Assembly: GCA_033557465.1 (NCBI GenBank)
Contig: CM066048.1
Coordinates: forward strand, 18,142,305-18,206,304
Direction of reading: 5' to 3'
DNA length: 64,000 bases
DNA from: Ichthyophis bannanicus
Lineage: Eukaryota > Chordata > Amphibia > Gymnophiona > Ichthyophiidae
Of the stretch, positions 10,462-20,886 are shown one piece after another. Each line of letters begins with the position of its first letter. Within the stretch, counting starts at the first letter, position 1. A program made the position numbers and the translations under genes. Under the pieces are notes generated by a model that searched no databases, was not told where the DNA came from, and saw only the letters and a program-made list of their open reading frames with translations.

Positions 10462-12175
10462 TTGGCTTCAAACCCCCGGCGAGAGTCTTCGGCCTCCAAA
10501 GCCTATAAGGGGTTTCAGGTTGTTCCTGGGGCTCACCCCTCACAGAACATACCTGAGCCATGCTCGGTGGTGGCATCCGCTTCGAGCGGTACCGATACCC
10601 CGGCATCGGCACTGGTGTTGGATACACTCCTCACCAGAGTTCGTCATCTGGCTTTCTCGGTACCTTCGGGACCGATGGATACGCTCCAGATTGACTTTCC
10701 AGTATCTGCATCAACGCCAATACTACCACCGACATCGGTACCCTCTGGACATGCATCCATAGACTCGCTTCCTTCGATGCCGAGTCTGGAATCGATCTCT
10801 AGTCTGGAAGACTGGGTACCGACACGTCTCGGTGCCGATGCTTACCGGTACCGGATGCTCGGTACCGAGGGTGATTACCAAAGGCCTTCGGTTACCTCGG
10901 TACCGATTGAGCAGCCACCGATAACTGCTCCGATGTCGGTGTCCCCTTCGATTCCGACAGTGCTACCGGTATCGGTACCGGTATCCGCAGTAGCATCGGG
11001 GCCAGCTCCTTCCATGCTTCTTTCACCAGGGTCGCTCCTTTCTTTACCAAGTTTGGAGTCGATACCTGGCATGGATGATGCAGTACTGACTGTCACAGGT
11101 CCTGACCTCCAGTACCAGCATCCATCCCTTAAGGATCCTTTTTTGCACCGTGCAGGATCTTATATTCCTATATACTCAAGTAGATCCTCCGGTGCCCAGG
11201 CTAGTTCTTCAGGTCTAGCCTGTCCAGGGACGGTTCCCTTTGGAGATTCTTCTTTTCAGAATTTCCTCCTGGATATGGCAAGATCTCTTGCTATTCCTAT
11301 CCCTGGCCATGATCCTACACAAGGCTCTGTTTCTACTGAGGAAAAGGAAAACATAATGTTTCCTTTACATCATTCCTTGCAGGATCTTCTTCTAAGAATG
11401 TGGGAAGCACCTTTAAAGGTACCCTCACCTTCTAGAGCAACTGATCTTCTGTATCAGGTGCCCCCCTCTCCAGGGTTTCAAAAGACTCAACTTCCCCATC
11501 ATTCCATTGTGGTGGAATCAGCAATGAGGAAGGTGAAAAGTAAGAAGAAGCACTCTTCTTACCCACCAGGTCGTGAGTCTAGGACACTAGATGCCTTTGG
11601 ACGTCAAACCTTCCAGACATCCATGCTGTCAGCAAGGATTCTCTCATATATTTTTTTATATGAGTCTATCTCTTCAGGAGGTCACAAAGAAATTATATAT
11701 TTTGGCTCCTTTTCTTTCAGAGCCCAAGACTACAGACTATTCCTTACTACTTAGTCATATTCAAAGTATCTCTTGGTTTCTTGCTCGTGCTTCCCTAGAC
11801 TCTTTTGAGTCTGTTAGCAGAACTTCTGCTATAGCCATAGGGGCACGATGTAGAGCCTGGCTTCAAGCTTCAGACTTAAACAGATGGGCACAACAAAGAC
11901 TGGGTAATACTCCTTGCTCTGGAGAAAATCTCTTCAATAAGGAGTTTTTACATCAGGTTGCTCAGTGGTCCACTGACTTCCCTGTTTCTGAAGGCTATCC
12001 TAAGCCTTCTCCTTCCCCAGTAGGTAGGAAATGCCCTACCAAACCTTCTTTCCCTAGGAGGAGAAGGTTTTTCTCTTCTCCTGCCCATCATACAGATGTT
12101 CCCAAGCAGGGGACACATCGCCCTGGTCTGAAGAATCCAAACCCTCGCCAGGCTAAACAAACCCAGCAACCATAG
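10462..12175 (+). pseudogene. DIRS ORF1 (gag-like), one frameshift
   Basis: The first part, 10462-11754, is a 430-codon frame whose first 330 residues are Ser/Pro/Thr-rich and low in complexity. It contains MASNPRRESS at the start and LDAFGRQTFQTSMLSARIL near the end. The conserved part then continues in another frame (11591-12175) with LQEVTKKLYILAPFLSEP, IAIGARCRAWLQASDL and LGNTPCSGENLFNKEF, followed by a basic Pro/Arg/Lys tail. DAFGR, RAWL and a PC-x-G-x-x-LF type motif are features I associate with DIRS gag-like ORF1. The shift lies at a T-run near 11650. The product would coat or chaperone element RNA. Start choice is uncertain because an ATG at 10406 opens another frame. Confidence 0.65.
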
Positions 12176-13626
12176 GGTTCTGGTTAATCTGTTTTCTGCT
12201 TCTTGGAGTTTACAACCTACAGTTGACTTCTTCTCAGCAGAAGTTTTTCACTGTTTTTCATTCAAAACTCTACACATGGATTCCTTTCCTCAGGACATCC
12301 AGTTGCTCCTAGGTATTCTGAGCTGTCAGGATATTCATGTCTATAGGTCACAGGTTTCTCCTCTTCTTCCTGCCAAGAAGAGAGGTTTAACAACTATCCC
12401 ATGATAGTTTCTGTACCAACATGAATTTTTTCCTTCCACAGACTTACCATATGGTAAGTCACCCTTCAGCTCCTGTTTCTCTACCCTCTTATCCAGGGTT
12501 TCCCCTGTACAAGTGCTACCATACCACTGGAGGGCTTCTTTAGCCTTTCTAGTCTGTCTTTTCAGTCCAGTGTGGAGTTTTTTCTCTTGAGTAAACTCCC
12601 TCCTTTTGCCTGGGCAGCTTATCAGACAGGGACAGGAATTTCTTCTCTTGTTCTGTCTGTTCTTTCTGTTTTACACAGAAAGATTCTCTCGGCTGTCTTA
12701 TTCAGCAGCTGCCCATGCAGGAGTTCCAGTGATTCGACTACTGGTACTTTTCCACAAGTTTCCAGTCTTGTCCTCCACTACTTTCTGTCTGGCCTTAGTA
12801 GTGATTCCAAGACAGTGCATACATCTTTCTTGGATAATCCTTATCACTTCAGGCTTATCACACTATCTTCTATTCTTGCCATCTCCAATTCCTTTGGGTT
12901 TGGCAGCATCGTTGACGTGGCTGCTGGGTTTTTCCAACAGCCAGTTCTATCTCCCAATTCTCCTGCATAATGCTCTCTGCAATCCTACAGAGAAGCTTTC
13001 CACTATGGGCCCTTGCTAGAGAGCATGGGGTTTTTTCTCCTATATGGTTGAAAAAGGCTATGACTATCCTATATGGTTGAAAAAGGCTTCCTCAGTCATT
13101 CCCCATGACTGTGAGGGTTCTTCACACCCTACTATCTCCTTTTAAAATAAAGGACATAAGCCTTCTCTACGTGAAAGTCTAAAGAGTTGTCCAATTCCTA
13201 CAGGGAATATGCTCTTTTTTCCTTACAGCTTGTCCTCATAGTATCCTAATCCTTCGTGGACAGCACATATTTAACTAAAAAACGCATGATACCCCTTCTT
13301 GTCCCTCAAGTGGGTCAACCTGGTATCTCATCCTATGCGTTTTCTGTCCATTTACCATGCTAGAGTCCTACAGGACTCAGGACTTGCTGTTTACAGACTG
13401 ATGTTATCCTCTGTTTTTTCACGCAACCATCCTGGTTATTTCACTGGATAGCATTCCTGCACCATCATAACCAGGGGGAATAGATTCTGTATATATCTTC
13501 TCAAGTAGGTTCCACCTTCTGGTTATTGGATGAATCTTTCCTCTTCACATCTCCCATGTGGATGTTCTTATAGGCATATCTCTGTCTGCTTAATTGCAGA
13601 CATTTATCTTTAGACCTATATATTCA

Positions 13627-13628
<2 letters not shown>

Positions 13629-13657
<29 letters not shown>
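13629..13657. repeat. (TA)n microsatellite
   Basis: Alternating TA run inside the DIRS interior. Confidence 0.9.
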
Positions 13658-13658
<1 letters not shown>

Positions 13659-13726
13659 CATCTCTATAGATAAATATGTCTGTCAGCTGCGTGTGCATAT
13701 GTTATGCCCCTCTAGATCTCACTATA

Positions 13727-13729
<3 letters not shown>

Positions 13730-13785
<56 letters not shown>
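13730..13785. repeat. (TA)n(TG)n compound microsatellite
   Basis: TA repeats turn directly into TG repeats. Together with the run about 70 bp earlier they produce spurious Tyr/Ile and Cys/Val-rich frames. Confidence 0.9.
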
Positions 13786-14624
13786 ATCTGTCGAGATGCT
13801 TCCTTATAGGTAGATATGTATTTACATACTTATGTCTGTCTATGCTCATAAAGGTTTTACCTTCCTATATGTTCCAGACAGTGGGCTTTGCACATGTTCA
13901 TACTGTTCCACAGTATGTTTGGGGTATTATGCACACAACCACTGCTGTGGTACTGACAGCTCCTACCATAACCCTAGGTTTAGGTATCCCTGAAGCTCCA
14001 TGCTCCAATATCTTCCTACCTCTCACCAGTTAGGAAAGACATGGTGGATCTTCAGTAGATCTGAGGTTTCAACTCCTCAGACATCTGTCCTTCCTTTGGA
14101 AATACGGGTTTTTTTTCCCATACCCCTTCTTCCCTCAAGGACTAGGCCAGTTTGTCCAAATCGGTCAGTCTTCCTCTTTTGCTCCTAACTGTGAGTAACT
14201 CTGTAGCCAAAAGAGTTTTCAGCTTTTTCCATAAAGCTTCCCACTAAAGACCTACCGTTTTTGTACTACCCCAGTTGAATCCTGGTGTCACCTGTCACTT
14301 CCAGATTTGACCTTCACCTTCACTTCAGTGAGGTCACCTTGGAGATTCCTCTACTGGATCCCCAGTAGACTCCATCAGCCTCTCTACTTCCTGCAATCCA
14401 GTAGGTGAGGTCCATATTGTGATTGTTCATTTCAATATTTTTCATGATAATTATCATACATACAAGGACTCCTTGCCTGTAGTCCTATCTTAGGTTAGCT
14501 GTTTTCTACAGCTCCTCTCTTTTTCAACTCCTACCCTCCATCCTCAGGATGCCTGGCCATATGAGGTGTAGCATGTTTCAATCTTCAACATGCTAGGGCT
14601 CCAGGCATCTTAGCTTGGGAGTCC

Positions 14625-14721
14625 CCATATGTGAAGACTCATTCCTGCTTGTTCCTGGAGATAGCACAGTTACTTACCTGTAACAGGTGATCTCTGGGAA
14701 CAGCAGGAATAAGTCTTCACA
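14625..14721 (-). repeat. DIRS internal complementary region (circle-junction copy)
   Basis: The left half is the reverse complement of the element's left end and stops at CTGGAGAT. The right half, from AGCACAGTTACT, is the reverse complement of the right end. The point where they join is exactly the two outer ends of the element brought together, as in the template for DIRS circle completion. Even the small left/right differences (ACTCATTCCTGCTTG versus ACTTATTCCTGCTG) are kept in the matching half. Confidence 0.85.
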
Positions 14722-14805
14722 ACCCACCCGCCTCCCCAAGGAGTTGTATCTCTCTATCTATCTTTCCTTTCCTCTCTCTCTCTCTTTGTCTCAGCTATAA
14801 AACTC

Positions 14806-14992
14806 AACTGAGGAGAGACAGTTGGAAAGGCGGGAAGGCAGCACGCAGGCGCTGAGGGATGCTCCCAAAAGCTTTCTGATTGGACGCTGGGGAGCGTTCC
14901 CGCGCAGGCTCCGTCGGTACCGACGTACCCATATGTGAAGACTTATTCCTGCTGTTCCCAGAGATCACCTGTTACAGGTAAGTAACTGTGCT
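14806..14992 (-). repeat. DIRS right inverted terminal repeat with 26-bp extension
   Basis: 14806-14966 is the inverse of the left terminus. 14967-14992 continues with ACCTGTTACAGGTAAGTAAC and ends in TGTGCT before L2 sequence resumes. The extension is itself palindromic (CCTGTTACAGG). Confidence 0.85.
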
Positions 14993-15317
14993 TTATTGAC
15001 TTGAATGTTAAAATCCCCAAGAATAAGAGTGGGGGAAGAGGAGTCCAGAAAGAAGGAAAGCTATGAGTCAAAATCATTGAGAAAGGTAGAAACAGACTTG
15101 TCAGGAGGACGATAAATAACAGCTGCCCGGAGAGGAAGTGGAGTGAAGAGGCGGATGGAGTGGACTTCGAAGGAGAGAAAGGAGTGAGACTGAGGCAGCG
15201 GGAGGGGTTGGAATTGGGAGGAGGGAGAAAGTAGAAACACAACACAGCCACCACGGTCAGTGGGACGAGGCGTGTGGGAGAACTGATAACCCCCGTGGCA
15301 GAGGGCATTAAAGAGGT

Positions 15318-15478
15318 CCAGGGAAATCCACTGCTTACTCCTGAGATAAGCACCTGGAATCTGTGTACTTTTTTGGGAACCTGACAGGTATTTATTACTA
15401 GGACTGGCCGCTATTGAAAATAGCATACTGGGCTTGATGGACCCTTGGTCTGATCTAGTATGACATATCTTACGTTCT
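15318..15478 (+). mobile_element. CR1 3' tail fragment
   Basis: Begins 'gggaaatccactgcttac' and ends '...gcttgatggacccttggtctgatc...cttacgttctt', the conserved CR1 3' end also seen at 38970-39118. It abuts the right end of L2-A. Confidence 0.8.
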
Positions 15479-15640
15479 TCTGCAATTTCTCACAATCTAC
15501 ATGCAGTTTAACAACTCTGAATAATTTGATGTCCTCTGCAAATTTAATCATCTTGCTTATTGTTACCAATTCCAGATAATTTATAAATATGTTAAAAAGC
15601 ACCAGTCCCAATACAGATTGCTGGGGTACTCCACTGAGGA
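15479..15640 (-). mobile_element. CR1 RT fragment, opposite orientation
   Basis: The minus frame reads YLELVTISKMIKFAEDIKLF and VDCEKLQ, the CR1 block after the catalytic RT motif (usually KFADDTKLF). It is only 160 bp long. Confidence 0.7.
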
Positions 15641-15690
15641 GAAAGATGTTACCAGTTGTATACTGCAGGGATCTGTCCTTGGTCTTATTC

Positions 15691-15884
15691 TTTTTTATTT
15701 ATTTACATTCTCTTATATACCGCGCTATTCTGCATCAGTGCGGTTTACATTGAACAAACTGAAATTACATTGAACAGGGCATTATAACTTGGAGATAACT
15801 ATTTTACAGGGAACATGGGCTATGGAGGGTTAGGTGGCTTGCCCAAGACCACAAGGAGCACCTGTGGGACTAGAAACCCAAACA
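15691..15884 (-). mobile_element. CORE-type SINE
   Basis: On the minus strand it reads a tRNA/CORE-SINE body with 'gtcttgggcaagccac' and an L2-like 3' end near 'taaaccgcact', with a TTTA-rich tail. The same family is at 51313-52842. It splits the CR1 frame between QGSVLG.. and FVNDI. Confidence 0.7.
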
Positions 15885-16403
15885 TTTTTGTTAATGATAT
15901 TGCGGAAGGGCTGTCGGGTAAGTTTTCCCTCTTTGCAGATGGTACCTAAATCTGCAATAGAGTGGACACCCAGGAAGGAGTAGATAACATGAGGAGGGAT
16001 CTAGCTAAGTTTGAAGAATGGCGGAGAATTTGACAGCTGAGCTTTAGCGCTAAAAAATGCAGGATTAGGCATTTGGACTGCAAAATCCATGGGAGTGGTA
16101 CAGTGTAGGTCGTGAAATACTTCTGTCCACATAGAAGAGCGGGAGCTGGGCATGATTCTTTCTGATGATCTTAAAGTGGTTTAACACTTAGAAAAAGTGA
16201 TGGCAAAAGCCAGGAGGATGCTTGGGTGCATAGGGAGAGGAATGGCCACTAGAAAAAAAAGAGGTGATAGTGTCTCTGTATAAGTATTTGGTGAGACCTC
16301 ATTTGGAGTATTGTGTGCAGTTCTGGAGACCGCACCTTCAAAAGGATATGAAAGGATGGAGTTGGTGCAAAGTGTGGCTACTAAAATGGTCAGTGGTCTT
16401 TGT

Positions 16404-18047
16404 TATAAATCTTAACCTTTTTTGGTGGTCACACCACTTTCAACTTTGAAATTGTGATCTCACCCCCCCCCCCCTAAAATCAAATTTTTGTCTATTAATG
16501 GAGAAAGATCAATTTATCTTTCTGAATTGTAATTGAATTTTAGGTGGACTGGAGTGATAATGAAAAAAAATTCACTGTAAAAAATTGATTTATTAGGTAG
16601 GGGTCATACAGAAAAAAATCTGCATAGATCTTACAATTACTCCTTGAAAGACCTCTCAAAGTTGAACAGGAACAAATACATTTTAAACAATCTTACAATT
16701 ACAAAACAAAACATAAATCATAAAACAAAATATTTAATCATAATTTTAATTAAATTTGAAAAGAAATTAAATGACTTTTCTGTTGCTTATTCTCAATAAT
16801 CGTATACATTATGCGAGGCTCTTTCTTTGAAAGAGCCACTCTGTCTTCAGATTTTGGCTTTGGTTTTTATATGGAGAAATGATGAGAATCCTGATGTACA
16901 TAGATAATGGTAGCAAATGGCAACAGAACTTGGCAATGCAATTTTCACCTAAGGTCAACTGATTAAACTGCATCTCGCTATGAGTGCTAGCTTTAATTTC
17001 ATTTATATCATCTTTTGCTAAATCATAGTCATCCATGTCGAGATTAAAAAGAAATGGATCCTATATCCATGTCAGATTTGCAATCAAATCATCTGTAGGG
17101 AAGTAACCTGTAAATGAATCTTTCAATTGCTGCAAATGAATTATCACATCAGATGCTAGTGAAATCCCATCATCTTCCAAAAGAAAAGTTTCTTCAAGCA
17201 AGGGAAAATTATCAACATTTCTCTTTTCTACTCGTATGATCCAAGTTTGCAGTTTGCCACTGAAAGTGGAAAGTTTTTCCTTGCTTTTTATTATATTCAC
17301 ATTATATCCTTGCAAAGATGTATTTAATTCATTAAGATGGGTAAATATGTCAGTTAAGTAGGCCAAACGAAGAATAGAATCCTTGATTTGAAAATTATCC
17401 ACTAAACTACTTTCTCGGTTTTTGAGAAATTGGATTATTTCTTCACATAGTTCAAATACTCGACTAAGCATTCGATCTTTAGAAAGCCATCACACTTCTG
17501 TATGGAAAAGTAGAACCATATGAACAGAACCAATTTCTTTGCAGAATGCACTAAACAGTTGATGATTACGTGTTCTCCCTTTGATATAATTTACAATGTT
17601 CAGTACATTTGATAACATACTTTTCAAGTTCGATGGCAAAGATTTTGTCATAAGTACATGTCGCTGTAGCATACAGAGGTTAATTACAATATCTGGTATT
17701 TGCTTTTTCAAATAAGAAATAAATCCTGAATTTTTACCCAACATAGCAGGGGCGCCCTCAGTATAGATTGATCTTATAACATCTGTTGTTACCTCATATT
17801 TTGTAATGTGGAAGTTATATTATTTTGTTTTCTGAAACATGTACTAGCAACTTCTTAAAATTTTCTGGGAAAGCGATGCACTGTTAGAAATGCCACCTCT
17901 ACCAATGTGCCACCTCTACCAATGTGCCGCCTGAGTTGGCCACTTCGCCTACCTCACCCTTCGCACTTGTAGATCGCAGTAAAATTTTCTGTAGTCTTGC
18001 ACCTCCAAAATTATTGTCTCACACCCCTAGTTAAGAATCACTGGTAT
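16404..18047 (-). mobile_element. hAT DNA transposon, ZBED/Charlie type, decayed
   Basis: This insertion splits the CR1 above. Its right end on the minus strand reads CAGTGATTCTTAACTAGGGG, a hAT-type terminus. The left end keeps only AATCTTAACCTTTTTT. The coding relics at 16809-17744 belong to a ZBED5/Charlie-like transposase. The sequences at the two flanks ('ttgttata' and 'ctggtata') resemble a diverged 8-bp duplication. Confidence 0.7.
16809..17744 (-). pseudogene. hAT transposase relic (ZBED5/FAM200-like)
   Basis: Three open pieces are in order on the minus strand. 17490-17744 has INLCMLQRHVLMTKSLPSNL, LNIVNYIKGRTRNHQLFSAF and LLFHTEV. 17061-17471 has MLSRVFELCEEIIQFLKNRE, LAYLTDIFTHLNELNTSLQG and FSGKLQTWIIRVEKRN. 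16809-17036 has LNFDMDDYD-like and FWCHLL-like remnants. This is the alpha-helical insertion and late catalytic region of the ZBED-type hAT transposases. The N-terminal BED zinc finger and the C-terminal dimerisation region are missing or unreadable, and a stop after LFHTEV breaks the frame. Confidence 0.75.
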
Positions 18048-18394
18048 AGAGAAAAGGTGGGATAGAGGAGATATGATAGAGATATTTAAATACCTCCGTG
18101 ACATAAACGCATAGGAGGCGAGACTCACTTGAAAGCAAGCTCTGCTACGAGGGGGCATAGGATTAGGGTGAAAGGGGAGAGGAGTAATATGCATAAATAT
18201 TTTTTACAGAAAGAATGGTAGATGAGTGGAATAGTCTCCAGGTGGAGGAGGTAGGAGCGAGGACAGTATCTGAATTCAAGAAAGCATGGGACAAACACAG
18301 AGGACCTCTAAAGGAAAAAAAGGACTATAGTAATTGATATGGAATGACAGACTAGATAGGCCATATGGTCTTTTTCTGCCATATGAGAAAATTT

Positions 18395-19245
18395 ATTCAA
18401 GTTCCCAATCCTCAATAAGACATTGCCTCCTATGCCATGACTTTTTAATTTCCTCAGGAGTCTCTCGTGTGAAATTTCTCAAATGCTTTCTGAAAGTCTA
18501 AATACACTATGGGGTAGATTCTGAGCAGTGTTTAGCTAAACGCCAGGGTGCCGATACCGCCAACAGAGCTCCCCACACGTACAGGCAAGTTGTGCATGGA
18601 GCTCTATTCCTGGGTAGGAGGGAGTGGGGGCTGTAAGAGGCGTAAGGGTGGGTAGAGGGTGGGAACCTGACCGTGAACTTACAGGGCCGATTCCAGGGTC
18701 AGCCCTGTGCATCTGGGCTCGGCCATTTGAACAGGGGACTTATTCCACGTCAGACTGCAGCAAAGGTGGAATCCGGGCAGGGAAAAAGAGTTAAGGGGGT
18801 GCAGGAGGTTCCTCGCAGCCCGACCCTGGTCATGCCAGGCCCGATCGGAGGTCGGGCGGTGGGGAGGATTGTGGCTCCTGCAAGAAGCCATGGTGCCATG
18901 GCAAAAGGACGCCATGCCATTGCCTTTCCATACGGGAGCCTGGTTGGGCTAGCTGGGCAGTTGCTGGATGTCCGGGTGGCCAGAATCGGGGCACGGCCTG
19001 CACATTCAGGCTGGTAGACACAATTCTGATCCTGCGGGCATGTCTAGCCCCCGTGGGATCAGAATCAGGTTCACTGGAGCACATCCCGATTCTGACTGCC
19101 TGGACAGGCGGGGAACGCACAGAATGGAATCGGCCTCTATATCAACTGCCTCACCTTTATCTACAGGTTTATCCACGCCTTCAAAGGCAATCGAGCTGAT
19201 TAATGAGGAAAAAAACTTTCTTGGCTAAATCCATCTATGTGTTCT
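18395..19245 (-). mobile_element. CR1 RT fragment split by a MITE
   Basis: Minus-strand CR1 RT around the HERLLRKLKSHGIGG block (18420-18510). It resumes at 19137 with 'tatcaactgcctcacc'. The equivalent intact sequence is present at 33660-33690, so the break point is precise. Confidence 0.7.
18511..19136. mobile_element. 626-bp MITE (family M1), copy 1
   Basis: Starts GGGGTAGATTCTGAGC and ends ...ACAGAATGGAATCGGCCT, so the ends are imperfect inverted repeats around ATTCTG. CTAT is present on both sides (18507-18510 and 19137-19140), and the uninterrupted CR1 sequence is known from 33660. GC-rich, no credible protein. A second copy is at 54800-55480 and a fragment at 21790-21930. Confidence 0.7.
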
Positions 19246-19643
19246 ACCAAAATGGGACTGAAAACCAAACAAACTTAGGAAAGCTGCAATTGAAAGCTCA
19301 AGTGCATTTGATTGATCTGCTTTCATTCACAGCCTGTCTCAATTTGACTCTGAGACTTGAGCACCCACCTATTTAAATATGGTTTGAGTTCAGTAGAAAT
19401 CTTTTTATTCTTACCCAGCAACCGTACTTAGCCCTGTGCGAGCGGTGCAGCCATACAGGGCGCAAAAGGATTAGGGGCGCATGTCCGATTGCTGACCCCG
19501 GCCTGCCCCCCCCCCCCCCCCGCCTCCTCATTGCTCTGCTGCCACCGCCACTTTTTTGTTTTCTCAGAGGTGGCAGTGGCAGCAGCAGTGAGGCAGACCC
19601 ATGTTTGTAGGCAGGTCGGGTCCCTCCTTCCCTTCTCTGCTGT

Positions 19644-20790
19644 CCTACTACTACTGAGCATTTGTATAGCGCTACAAGTCATACACAGCGCTGCACAGAC
19701 ATGTAAGAGACAGTCCCTGCTCATCAGAGCTTACAATCTAGTCAAGACCGACAACACAGAAGGTCTAGACAGGGATAATCAAGGGGGACAGAAGAAGAAA
19801 AAGGAGATCAGGTTAGTCAAGATCCAAAAGCAGCAGCGAAGAGGTGAGTTTCAGCCTGGATTTGAAGAGGGTCAGAGAAGGTGCCTGGCGTACAGACACA
19901 GGAAGTTTGTTCCAGGCGTAAGGTGCAGCAAGATGAAAGGAGCGAAGTCTGGAGTTAGCAGTGGAAGAGAAGGGCACAGATAGGAGCAGTTTGCTAGAAG
20001 AGCAGAGTTCCCGAGGGGGGGGGGTTGTAAGGAGAGAGAAGAGAGGTAGCGAGGAGCCACAGAGTGAATGCATTTATAGGTCAGCAGGAGAAGTTTGAAC
20101 TGGATGCGGAAACGGATAGGGAGCCAATGAAGTGACTTGAGAAGAGGGGTAATATGGGCATGACGAGGCTGGCGGAAGATTAGCCGCGCAGCAGAGTGTT
20201 GAACAGATTGAAGGGGAGAGAGATGATTCAAAGGGAGACCAGTAAGGAGTAGGTTACAGTAGTCAAGACGGGAGGTGATCAAGAAATGGATAAGCATCTT
20301 AGTAGTGTGTTCAGAAAGGAAAGGACGGATTTTGCTGATGGGATAGAGACAAAAAACAGCAGGTCTTAGCTATCAGGTGGATGTGTGTGGAGAAAGAGAG
20401 AGAGGAGTCAAAGACAACCCCAAGATTGCGAGCTGAGGAAAGAGGAAGGAGTACAGAGTTATCCACAGAGACTGAGAAAGGAGGAAGGGGGGGAGGTTTT
20501 GGGGGGAAAGATAAGAAGTTCAGTCTTGGCCATGTTTAATTTCAAGCAGCGGTGAGACATCCAGGCAACAATGTCGGAAAGGCAGGCAGAGATCCAGGTC
20601 TGGATTGCTGGAGAGATTTCAGGCGTAGAGAGTTAGATCTGGGAGTCATCAGCATACAGATGGTACTGAAAGCCATGGGAAGAGAGAAGCGCACCAAGGG
20701 ACTGGGTATAGAGAGAGAAAAGGAGTGGACCCAAGACAGATCCTTGGGGTACACCAACTGGGAGCGGGGTAGCAGAGGAGGAGGAGCCGT
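19644..20790 (-). mobile_element. L2 LINE 3' fragment inside the foldback element
   Basis: Begins with the L2 3' tail (TACTACTACTGAGC, then the reversed 'tagcgct' block). The minus frame 19872-20297 reads LLIHFLITSRLDYCNLLLTGL, LQSVQHSAARLIF, THITPLLKSLHWLP and CIHSVAPRYLSSL. It ends near 20790 in the RT linker. It is closely related to L2-A. Confidence 0.8.
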
Positions 20791-20792
20791 CA

Positions 20793-20886
20793 CATCAGAG
20801 GAGGGAGGGACCAGGCCAGCCATGCAAATGCGGGTTTTTGCAATTCAGTGTTTGCATGGCTGGCCTGGTCCCTTCCTCCTCTGATG
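20793..20886. repeat. 36-bp near-perfect hairpin
   Basis: Arms 20793-20828 and 20851-20886 pair with a single mismatch around a 22-nt loop. The arms begin CATCAGAGGAGG and end ATGCAAA. It is the core of the foldback element. Confidence 0.9.

Larger units (their letters stand above)
12176..14624. other. Decayed or unidentified interior of the DIRS element
   Basis: DIRS elements normally carry RT/RNase H and a tyrosine recombinase here. I see only short frames (132, 137, 89 codons) with no recognisable RT box or recombinase R-H-R-Y pattern, plus AT and GT microsatellites. A 16-bp phrase ('ctatatggttgaaaaa') occurs twice in tandem at about 13041 and 13070. Confidence 0.5.
9789..14992 (+). mobile_element. 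DIRS-type retrotransposon with complete terminal architecture
   Basis: This 5.2-kb element is inserted in the L2-A endonuclease between ILGDFNIQVNK and SDPHALK. It has inverted terminal repeats of about 160 bp (9789-9949 and 14806-14966), a 26-bp extension at the right end, and an internal complementary region at 14625-14721 that copies the joined termini. No target duplication is apparent. Inverted termini plus an internal complementary region are the hallmarks of DIRS elements, which integrate by tyrosine recombinase. A gag-like ORF1 is recognisable (10462-12175). The 2.4 kb after it holds no RT, RNase H or recombinase that I could recognise, so the copy is decayed or non-autonomous. Confidence 0.8.
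5141..15317 (-). mobile_element. L2 LINE copy A, split by three later insertions
   Basis: One minus-strand L2 copy can be followed through the whole interval. Its 3' tail is at 5141-5215, with (ACT)n and the reversed 'gtagcgct' motif. It continues at about 5750-8161, 9729-9788 and 14993-15317. Protein continuity proves the breaks. The endonuclease reads RAAVIYRPPDKS and ILGDFNIQVNK up to 14993, resumes at 9788 with SDPHALKLLSLISSFDLQLV, and resumes again at 8161 with THQHGHCLDLIF. The interrupters are an L2 fragment, a solo LTR and a DIRS element. About 2.9 kb of L2 sequence remains; the 5' part is missing. Confidence 0.85.
15641..18395 (+). mobile_element. CR1 (second subfamily) with SINE and hAT insertions
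   Basis: Plus-strand CR1 of a subfamily distinct from the one at 1190. Its pieces are QGSVLGLILF (15655-15690), FVNDIAEGLSGKFSLFADGT (from 15885), [14 protein letters not shown] and [21 protein letters not shown] (to about 16400), and the C-terminus and 3' end at 18048-18395, ending 'agataggccatatggtctttttctgcc'. It is interrupted at 15691-15884 by a SINE and at about 16404-18047 by a hAT element. Many stops and shifts mark it as old. Confidence 0.75.

Noticed and set aside
13594..13809. 71-codon frame rich in Tyr, Ile, Cys, Val
   Set aside because: Translation of TA/TG microsatellites.
18673..19228. Overlapping frames on both strands (114, 96 and 86 codons)
   Set aside because: They lie in the GC-rich MITE M1. 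The reading is not conserved in copy 2, and frames occur on both strands.
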